Below, piece by piece: positions 55,926 to 64,000 of a stretch of DNA of 64,000 bases (its first letter is position 1; each line of letters starts with the position of its first letter). The DNA comes from Stramonita haemastoma (taxonomy: Eukaryota; Mollusca; Gastropoda; Neogastropoda; Muricidae), in NCBI GenBank assembly GCA_030674155.1, contig CM060342.1, positions 26,007,882 through 26,071,881 on the forward strand. Direction: 5' to 3'. Below the pieces are notes generated by a model that worked only from the letters and a program-made list of their open reading frames with translations, made no database searches and was not told the origin of the DNA. Made by a program: the position numbers and the translations under genes.

Positions 55926-57249
55926 GTCCCCAACCCTATCTCTTCTTCCATTCCCCTTTCCCTCCAGTCCACAGCTTAGGTAAAGCCTACACTACAGCCA
56001 CTTACTCACAGCCCTTTATTTTCTTTCCGTTTTCTATTTTTTGTTATTCCCTTTCCTACTAGACCCATTTTGAGAGTAACAACCTAACAGATTTTTTTTT
56101 TAACTGTACATAACCCCACACTTTTTAAATACTGTTCTCTACTACTTCTGTTTTTAGTGTAACTATAAATCAGAAATCTTCAGCAAAAATTCTTACAAGT
56201 ATAACCCCCCCCCATTTTTTTTTCATGTTTGAGTCACTTCCATTTTATACCCATTTCATTAAGTAATAAATTTACAAAATTTCTAAGAAGATAAGTTTAA
56301 AGTGTAAAAAATAAACCCATATTTTCGAAAAAAAATCTTTCCTGCCTTACTCATTTTAAAACTAACAACAAATTCTGCTCTACAGAGGTTTCTTGCTTAT
56401 CATTTTTTGAAAATATATAATGAATATTGTTTAAAGTTAGATGCTTTTAAACACATACAACCTTTTTACAGGTTATTGGATACTCATAAAAAGAATTCAA
56501 ACATGAAGCTGAATATAAGTGTGGTAAGTGTAGCCAGCCATACTACAGGCAGTTAAAGAGTTAAATTAATTAACCTACAGGTTGTGATAGGAAAGTGAAA
56601 GATTATTTATGATCAGAGAGAAAGTTAACAAGTTCACTCTATACTTCTGCTGACTGTCTCTATCAAGAAGGTGATTTTCATTGCCATCTGGCTTTTTAAG
56701 CTTTGAGACAGTTTGCTTGTGTGTCTGTTTTATTCTGCTCAACATGCTTTTGATAGTTTGCTTGTGTGTCTGTTTTATCTGCTCAACATGCTTTTGATAG
56801 TTTGCCTGATGTGTATGTTTGGATGCTTGTTGTTTGCTTTCAGCATTGTTTCACTGTTGAATGTGGGGTTGCTGGGCTGGGTTTTTGTTGTTGTTGTTGT
56901 TGTTTGGGGGTTCAAATTTGGCTTCCTATGCATCTGATATGTGCTAGTTTGGTTGTTTGTTTGGGTGGTGGTGTTTTTTGTGTGTGTTTTTTTCAAACTG
57001 GTTTCTATGCTTCTGATCAGATAGTTTGCTTGTTGGTTTGTTTTATTTTTCAGTTTATTTGGTTTTTATTTTTGTTTTCTGCATGTTCTCAACATAGTTT
57101 ACCTGTTGATTGTGAGGTTTGGTTGTTTGTTTTTCAAATCTGGCTTCCTATCTTTTGATAGTTTTGCCTGTGTGTCTGTTTGCTGCTCTTTCACATTTGC
57201 AATCTTTAACTGCTGATCCAAGTGTTCAACATTCTGCATTCTATGATTT

Positions 57250-57492
57250 TATTATTTATTTATTTATTCTTTTAAATCGAGGATACAGAATATGCAATTA
57301 TATGCTTTTTCATCCGGTCCCCGTGTGTATGCATTTTGTAATCATGTCATCTGTTCCACCGCACACGATGGCCTCTCTACGAAAGCGGAACAGATTTAAC
57401 GTGTGCGCAAGATGTTCTGCGTGCGTTCGCACACGGGCTCGTTTAAAGTCTCATCCGAAGGACTTTTGGGAGAGTGGAGTCACACTGATCTA
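57250..57492 (-). repeat. SINE-A, reverse, inside the degenerate tandem array
   Basis: TTTATTCTTTTAAATCGAGG, GTCCCCGTGTGTATGCATTT, CACACGATGGCCTCTC, AACGTGTGCGCAAGATGTTC and AAGTCTCATCCGAAGGACTT. The tRNA head is missing. Many single-base deletions relative to other copies. Confidence 0.88.
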
Positions 57493-57789
57493 CCTGTGTG
57501 CTAGTCAGTTCTCTTCAACTGGTTTCTGATAGTCTGCTTGCGTGTTCATTGCTTCTGCTTTCTGTTCAAAATGCTTCTGAAAGTTTTCCCATTTGTTTGT
57601 TTGTCTGTTTGTCCTCATCATTCTTTGACTGTTGATCCTGACTGTAAAAGATTCTGCATTCTGTGCTTCTGATATGTACCTGTTTGGTTGTCTGTATTAT
57701 TTAATTGTTGATGCTGGTTGTTCAACATCCAGCTTTTATTTTTTCACAGCTTTTTGTATTTTTTGGTTGTTGGCTCTGTCCACTGATTG

Positions 57790-57792
57790 TGT

Positions 57793-57860
<68 letters not shown>

Positions 57861-57862
57861 CT
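57790..57862. repeat. GT microsatellite
   Basis: About 70 bases of (GT)n. Confidence 0.96.
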
Positions 57863-58141
57863 CAGGATTCTCGGCCGTCAATTCTGATTAACATTCAGCT
57901 TTCTATGTTTCTGATATTCTGCCCCTGTGTGTTGTGTGTGAGTGAGTGTAGCGTGCGTGTGTGTGTGTGTGTTCTTCCATGAAACATGTGTCATGCTCAT
58001 CTAAATTTTTTTTTTTGGTCCCATTCTTCGCCTACAACATAAACAACTACAAGCCAAAAAAAAAGAAAAAAAAGAAAACCCCAAATCCCATATAAACATG
58101 AAAAATTTTAAAGAAAAAGAAAAAATTTAAAGCAAGATCTA

Positions 58142-58145
<4 letters not shown>

Positions 58146-58209
<64 letters not shown>

Positions 58210-58215
58210 TTCTTT
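58146..58215. repeat. CT microsatellite
   Basis: (CT)n with few interruptions. Confidence 0.95.
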
Positions 58216-58964
58216 CGTTTTTGAGAGTTAATGGGTTTTTTTTAAATCCAAGAAACTGAAACAAATAGCAAAATTCAACCATGCCTTACATTACGAACCA
58301 TGCTTTAAGTCATTTTAAAACACAAAAAAAGGTTAAATTTGGCGAGGAAAAGAGCGAGGGAAGGGAGCAGGTCAAGTGAGAAAGAATGAAGGAAGGATGA
58401 GAAAATAGCAAAAGAAACAAAGTGGTTTTTTGCGGCTCAGGTAGACAAATGTGTTGTGCATTCTATACAAAAAAAATATAAAATAAAAAATATTTTTAAA
58501 TCTGCAGCACGAGTATAAGCTCTCTTAAAGTTTGTTTGGATTTTTAAATAATATTTTTTGTTCTCAGTTCTGGCAAGGTTAAAAATTCCAACCATGAAAT
58601 TCTAATTCCTGTCTGGATTTTTTGTTGTTGCTTTTTTTTCCATCACTGGCGATTACTTTAAGAAATTTTTGTTTCTTTTTTTTTCCTTCTTTACGTTTGT
58701 TTAGATGGAAATTGGAGAAAATTGAAAATTAAAAAAAAAAAAAAAAAAAGTTATAGAATACTGGAAACTCTACATTGTTCACCTGCTGTTAACATTGTTT
58801 TTATCGTTCATTTGCATTTCTTATTGTTACCTGCATTCTTACTGCAATCGTGTACCACCACTACCTTTCGTACCATTATAAGATAATTATGAAATGGATG
58901 TTTATTGTCTTCTGCATGAAAAGTTAATGTCTCGCATTTACTTCATTCTGATACAGTACTATTA

Positions 58965-59200
58965 TTATGCTGCTATTGCTACTTCTACTACTACTTCCAC
59001 TACTACTACCACTACTACTACTTCCACTACTACTACACTACTACTACCACTACCACTACTTCCACTACTTCTGCTACTGCTCCTACCTCTCCTACTCCTC
59101 CTCCTCCTACCACTACCAACGTTAGCATTTTTGCTGTTACTACTACTATCACTATTATCATTATATTATTACTATTATTATCATTGTCATTATCATTTTC
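58965..59200. repeat. Imperfect (CTA)n / (ATT)n trinucleotide region
   Basis: CTACTACTACCACTACTACT-type repeats passing into TTATTACTATTATTATCATT. Confidence 0.9.
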
Positions 59201-59279
59201 TTTTACTAAGCCTTTTTCTTAGACCTGATATTATTTTTCAATTAACATTTTTCTCATGGACGACACTACTGAAGCATCA

Positions 59280-59350
59280 CTGAGGGAGAGGGCGGGGGAG
59301 TGGGGGGGGGGCGTGGGAGGAGGGGGAGGGGGGGGGACAAGGGGGAGGTA
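59280..59350 (+). repeat. G-rich tract, quadruplex-prone
   Basis: About 70 bases made almost only of G with A/C/T interruptions, including at least five runs of four or more Gs. Confidence 0.85.
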
Positions 59351-59744
59351 AGTGTGCAGTGGCATCAGGAAACCAGAAGCTCACACACATACACACACAC
59401 ACAAAAATATCCAAATAATAAAACAAACCAACCGACCGACCAACCGACAAAAACAGGACCACAGAGCGTACATCCATGTCAACAAAAATATAGCGTCAAA
59501 ACACATCAACAAGCGGAGCGACAACAAGACACTCGGGTAATGAACGAGAAGACTGCCATATATAAGTAAAGAAGACAAACAAGCAAGAAGAACAGTGGAG
59601 GGGAGGTAAAAAGTGCACAAGAGCACGCACGCACACACCTCACACACACCAGCTCACTTACATGCTTACACATGCGTGCACTCACACACACTCCTCAGGT
59701 GCACGCATGCACGCATTCACACACGCACACATACACACGCACTT

Positions 59745-59762
59745 ATACACCACACACACACA

Positions 59763-59814
<52 letters not shown>

Positions 59815-59816
59815 TC

Positions 59817-59875
<59 letters not shown>

Positions 59876-59893
59876 ACTCTCACCTCACTCTCT

Positions 59894-59966
<73 letters not shown>
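59745..59966. repeat. Compound AC / CT / AC microsatellite
   Basis: (AC)n to about 59810, (CT)n to about 59890, (AC)n to about 59965. Confidence 0.97.
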
Positions 59967-59967
<1 letters not shown>

Positions 59968-60371
59968 ATCAACAAATACACCATGATAAGCAAACAACAA
60001 AAACTCAAAATGCAAAGCCGGGTATACAAAAATAAATCATAATACACAATCAATATACTATAAAAAAAATTTAAAAAATTAATCTAAAATGCATCAAAAT
60101 TCTCAACATTTTTCTGCTCAAGTTTCAAACAACAACGACAAAAAGAATAAATAAAATTTTAGAAAACTAAAACAGAAACACTCCCAGAGTGTTCTGCCTA
60201 AAACATTCACAGCATACGATGAACAAAGAGAATCTAAAAAGCATTTAAATCTGTTTTGGTTTTGTTTTTTAAGTGAAGAATTTACACAAACAAAAGTAAA
60301 ATACCTGGATACTCTAGAACTTTCAAGACACTAAAAGTAACAATGCTATACAAAAAAACAATTATCCTTGA

Positions 60372-60738
60372 GTGTGTGTGTGTGTGAGTGTGTGTGTGTG
60401 AATGTGTGTGTGTGGGGGGGGGGGGGGGGGGGGTAATGAACTGAATGACTTTTTCAACAATCCTCAGAGAGTAATACTAGGGGGGGGTTGTGAATCTGCA
60501 AGTCATGTTTTCTTTTATTTTAAAAATATTTTGCGCATGTAGGAGGTGGGATGTAATAGACAGCACTGTCTGTCATAATAACGAAACAAAAAGTAAAGCA
60601 AACCATTACATTTTATTGAAAAAAAAAAACAACCATGCAGCATGCTACTGACTTTTGATTGAAGTAGGGGTAGGTATGGTGTGTGTGTTTGAGTGAGTGG
60701 TGGGATGTGTTTTGTGTGTGTTTTTGTGTGTGTGTGTG

Positions 60739-60818
<80 letters not shown>

Positions 60819-60930
60819 CTAAGCACAAGTGTGCGTGTGTGCACACGCATGTGTAGGCACATGCATACATGTGTACCTTTCTCTGTGTGTTCATCTGTGT
60901 ATGTGTGTGTGTGTGAGTGTGTGTGCTTTG
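60372..60930. repeat. GT microsatellite region
   Basis: Short (GT)n at 60372-60412 with a G-run, then (GT)n at about 60715-60817 and interrupted GT beyond. Confidence 0.95.
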
Positions 60931-61120
60931 TGAGTGTGTGCACACATGTGCGCATGTATGTATATACACATGTGTCTGAATTTGAGAGTATATATGTGCA
61001 TGTATTCATGCATATGTATGCACACTCGAGTGTCAGTGTACATGCACATCCCATGACCATGCCCCTGTATCGTATCTCTGTTCCCTATCAACACACCCAC
61101 ATTACAGAACACCTGTGACT

Positions 61121-61151
<31 letters not shown>

Positions 61152-61456
61152 GCACTTCCATGCATTCATCGCACACTGGCATGCTTCCCGTCATTCACAA
61201 ACATCAGTCCGCTCTCTCCCCCCACCCCACCACAATCCCCAAAAAAAAAAACCATCCCCACCCCACCACAACTCCACCCAACCCCAACTCCCACCCCTTC
61301 TCCTTTTACCCCCATCCCCCCCTAACCCTCTCCCAAACCCACTAAATCACCACCCTCACCTACAAAACAAAAACGAAAAGAGGAAATTTTCCCCAGAGGC
61401 GCTGGAATTCCCAATCCTCTTAAACTCTTAAGCCCAGCACCTACAACTTGACAGAC

Positions 61457-61557
61457 TCACTTCTGGAAGGTTTTGTAGTTGAAAGAATTGGGGTTGAGCG
61501 TGAGAGGGACTCGCTTGGTGCGCTGTTGTTGGCGAATGATAAAGTCATGTAAAGCGT
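61457..61557 (-). CDS. Terminal coding exon of an unrecognised minus-strand gene
   Basis: On the minus strand the acceptor TGATTGCAG is followed by AC, then codons for ALHDFIIRQQQRTKRVPLTL and NPNSFNYKTFQK and a TGA at 61457-61459. The entry phase (two bases completing a codon) matches the exit of 62465-62646, giving the join RVR|DALHDF. High G/C at third positions and clean splice signals make it credible coding sequence. The protein family is unknown to me, so no function is assigned. Confidence 0.75.
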
Positions 61558-61639
61558 CTGCAATCAGAACCAAAAAACAGTGATACGTCAGTTAAAAGGC
61601 AACCATAGCAAAGATCTTTTTGGGGGGGGGGGGGTAATG

Positions 61640-61800
61640 TTCCTCAGTTTGTGCTCTGAGGTTCATCAGTAGTGAGATTTTGCATTATCATGTGACAGTT
61701 CTTGCCCACAATGAAGGTAGCAGCATTCGACTTTGGGATGTATGCTGGGTGTGTTCCTATTCCGTACAGACAATGCTGACATGAATTACAGGATCTTTAA
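61640..61800 (-). repeat. Dispersed repeat D, reverse copy
   Basis: Reverse of the family: CTGAGGTTCATCAGTAGTGA, GATTTTGCAT, then ATGAAGGTAGCAGCATTCGA and CTTTGGGATG. It lies in the last intron of the minus-strand gene. Confidence 0.7.
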
Positions 61801-61964
61801 CCATACTTGATCTTCTGCATGTGTATATATACTAAGGAATTAAGCTGAGATACTTACTTGATATTATAATATATATAAATATATATTACATATAATATAT
61901 ATAATATACAATAATTAGGAACTTAAATCTGCAATTATTGACATGGAATCATACAAAACCACAC

Positions 61965-62300
61965 TCACACACATGCCACAATCAACCCATACACATGAAA
62001 CAGCAACACACTACCACACATACACACACCACACACACACAACCATCACACAAGAACCCACACATCCACACACACACACACACAACCACCACACAAACCT
62101 CCAGACAAACCATCCCCCACACTACACCTCTCTACACACACCCGCAGAAATGCATTGCACACCAACAGCCATGCACTCACAACCAACACACACATGCGAC
62201 ACGATGCAAACACGACACGCGACACACAACGCACGCACAACACAACACAAACACACACAACACACAAACAACACAACAAACAACACACAAAAGCCAACAT
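61965..62300. repeat. AC-rich degenerate region
   Basis: Interrupted CA-rich sequence. It has long open frames only because of composition. Confidence 0.85.
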
Positions 62301-62464
62301 AATAAATGGAACCAAATTATTCATTCTCCACACACAAAATTCCACCAAAACTCCTTAAAGACAAAATGATTTTCTTTCCTTCCTCACACCAAAAAGAGCA
62401 GCAGCAAAAAAAAAAATTTTTTTTCAAATAAATCAAATCAAAATCAAATCCTCCGAATGCCGAC

Positions 62465-62646
62465 CTCGAACGCGGCTGATGGAGGTGAGCTGGTCCTCGA
62501 AGTCGTGGTTGAAGGGCGTGGGCACTCGGGTTCGCAGTCGCTGCAGAACTGGCGCTGGTTGACCGCGGAGGCGCCGGTGCGCACGAAGGCGCCTCGTCCA
62601 GGTAGCGGTGGGAACAGGCGCATCTTTGGCTGAGATTCTTTCTGTG
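62465..62646 (-). CDS. Penultimate coding exon of the unrecognised minus-strand gene, with apparent frameshift
   Basis: The minus-strand acceptor is CTGTCCTGCAG and the donor GAG|GTCGGC. The 3' part reads RLRTRVPTPFNHDFEDQLTS then ISRVR and exits in phase 1, fitting the next exon. The 5' part is coding-like only in another frame (QPKMRLFPPLPGRGAFVRTG, then ASAVNQRQF). The switch falls near 62540-62552 and is explained by one missing base. GC3 is high in both parts, each in its own frame. No family recognised. Confidence 0.7.
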
Positions 62647-62689
62647 CTGCAGGACAGAGGGGAAAAAAAAGAGGGATGAGTTTTGAGAC

Positions 62690-63175
62690 TTGTGTATGAT
62701 GAAGTGAGATTTGTAGTGGTTTATGTTTTGAGACCTGTTTGTGATAAAAGAGTCCTAGTGGTTTACGTTTTGAGACCTGTTTGTGATAACACAGAGATTC
62801 ATTGTGGTTTATGTCTTGAGCTTGACGAGATAAAGAGAGATTCATTGTGGTTTATGTCTTAGGCTGATCGAGATAAAAGAAAATTCATTGTGGTTTATGT
62901 CTTGAGGCTTGATCGAGATAAAAGAGAGATTCATTGTGGTTTATGTCTTGAGGCTTGATCGAGATAAAAGGAGATTCATTGTGGTTTATGTCGAGGCTTG
63001 ATCGAGATAAAAGAGATTCATTGTGGTTTATGTCTTAGGCTTGATCGAGATAAAAGAGAGATTCATTGTGGTTTATGTTTTGAGGCTTGATCAAGATAAA
63101 AGAGAGATTCATTGTGGATTATTCTTTTAGACTTGCTTATGACGAAAGAGAAATTCATTGTGGGATATATGCTTT
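62690..63175 (-). repeat. Tandem repeat, about 45-base unit, about eleven copies
   Basis: Units GATTCATTGTGGTTTATGTC, then TTGAGGCTTGATCGAGATAA and AAGAGA. Edge copies on both sides are more diverged. It lies in the intron upstream of the 62465-62646 exon. Confidence 0.95.
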
Positions 63176-63837
63176 AAGACTTAAAAAACATAAACGCAAA
63201 CAACAACAACAAAAATTTAAGTCTTTATTTAAGTCATGGGCTCAACAACCTGATTCGTACCAACACACAGAACCTTGACACAGCAAAAGTTCCCCCAAAA
63301 GACTTCAAAAGAAGGTCGGCGACCTTACGCACTAGCAATTAACTGCACTTGTAAGACCTCACCAAAAAAAACCAAAACCCAAACAGTTAAGCAACCACTG
63401 CAATCAATTACTACCTTTCTCTTTCCGACATGGCATTCCTTTCAACCTCACATCACACAGTCTAGACCTGTCGCCCCACTGGCGCAGTCATCCAGCCATG
63501 CTCGTCTGTCAACAAGACATCGTCCACTCAAGTCTGAAGATGAGATTGACCTTCACCTGGTCTTTTTGTGCGCATGTGTGCGCGCGCGCACGCACGGTCA
63601 TTTGATTTAACGTTAAGTTTGACAATTCATTTGATAGCCCCTTTCCTTGCTGATGTTAGTTGGGGGGGGTTTCTGGGGTGTAGGCTTTTGTGGGTCTGTG
63701 GTCTGTGTTGTGTAGTGATGATGTGTGTGGGTTGTGTGTGTGTGGGGTTGTGTGTTGTGGTGTGTGTGTGTGTGTTTAGGTGGGTGGGTGTGCTTGTTTT
63801 GGTGAGTGATATTTTATTTATCTACTTTTATTTTCAT
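63176..63837 (-). other. Intron of the minus-strand gene, no recognised content
   Basis: A moderately GC-rich stretch at 63430-63560 shows no convincing splice-flanked coding on either strand. A GT-rich tract follows at 63660-63800. Confidence 0.45.
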
Positions 63838-63990
63838 TTGTTCTTTTATTAATCCAGGATAATGGAATAAGCACTTGTGTGCTTTTTTTGCATCCGTCCC
63901 CATGTGTATGCAGTTTTGTAAATCTTATCTGTTCCCACCGGTACACAATGCCCCAACTCTTACGAAAACCGGAACAGGGAGTCAGACATA
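63838..63990 (-). repeat. SINE-A 3' half, reverse, at window end
   Basis: CAGGATAATGGAATAAGCAC, CCGTCCCCATGTGTATGCAG, CCGGTACACAATGCCCCAAC, then TTACGAAAACCGGAACAGGG. The homology stops at about 63980. Confidence 0.87.
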
Positions 63991-64000
63991 TCGACAGTAA

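Larger units (their letters stand above)
56700..57930 (+). repeat. Degenerate long-unit tandem repeat, interrupted by SINE-A
   Basis: Starts with near-identical units of about 55 bases (GTTTGCTTGTGTGTCTGTTT, CTCAACATGCTTTTGATA) and decays into related blocks (TTCTATGCTTCTGAT, GATAGTTTGCTTG, TTCAACATCCAGCTTT) through to about 57920. A reverse SINE-A lies at 57250-57492. Confidence 0.7.

Noticed and set aside
61860..61915. AT palindromes (also 50868-50900) as regulatory or origin-like elements
   Set aside because: Simple alternating TA sequence; self-complementarity is trivial.
62444..62845. 133-codon minus-strand open frame running through the whole penultimate exon
   Set aside because: Its upstream part lies in the tandem array and beyond the acceptor, and its downstream part (PSTTTSRTSSPP) is the wrong frame for the conserved-looking, correctly splicing end of the exon.

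Overview
This window looks like animal nuclear DNA. It is intron-rich, saturated with AC/GT and CT/GA microsatellites, long homopolymers and tRNA-derived SINEs, and shows no bacterial gene organisation. The protein homology only says bilaterian. The repeat landscape suggests a lophotrochozoan, most plausibly a mollusc (gastropod-like), but that placement is inference.

Region 1 (1-29703, + strand) is most of a gene for a TAO-type Ste20 kinase (vertebrate TAOK1/2/3, fly Tao). The 5' end, with the glycine loop and catalytic lysine, lies upstream of the window. Exons 1-6 (834-6357) encode the kinase domain from helix alphaC to its end, with HRD, DFG, the PANSF activation-loop serine and the APE motif. 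Exon 7 and two tentative exons near 12 kb encode a serine-rich linker. Exons 10-17 encode the long coiled-coil region up to a stop at 29703. Introns hold several SINE families, LINE fragments, a foldback element and tandem arrays. Three introns contain decayed tandem copies of an adjacent exon edge with its splice site.

Region 2 (29704 to about 38490) is non-coding and T-rich on the + strand. It fits a very long 3' UTR, with polyadenylation signals at 37342 and 38482, and contains one strong miRNA-like hairpin at 38001-38083.

Region 3 (about 39220-64000, - strand) is the 3' part of a convergent gene that I do not recognise. Two exons (62465-62646 and 61457-61557) join in matching phase and end in a stop. 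They are followed by up to 22 kb of sequence that is A-rich on the + strand over much of its length, with AATAAA signals near 39225-39247. One nearly full SINE sits in the gap between the two genes' poly(A) signals.

At three places the reading frame jumps inside an otherwise good exon (about 6970 and 7096; about 29516; about 62545). Single-base assembly errors are the simplest explanation. I found no new gene system that I could defend. The best leads are the splice-junction duplications, the inverted repeats flanking exons 4-5 and 12-14, the 38 kb hairpin, the nested foldback element and the 5S-like SINE.
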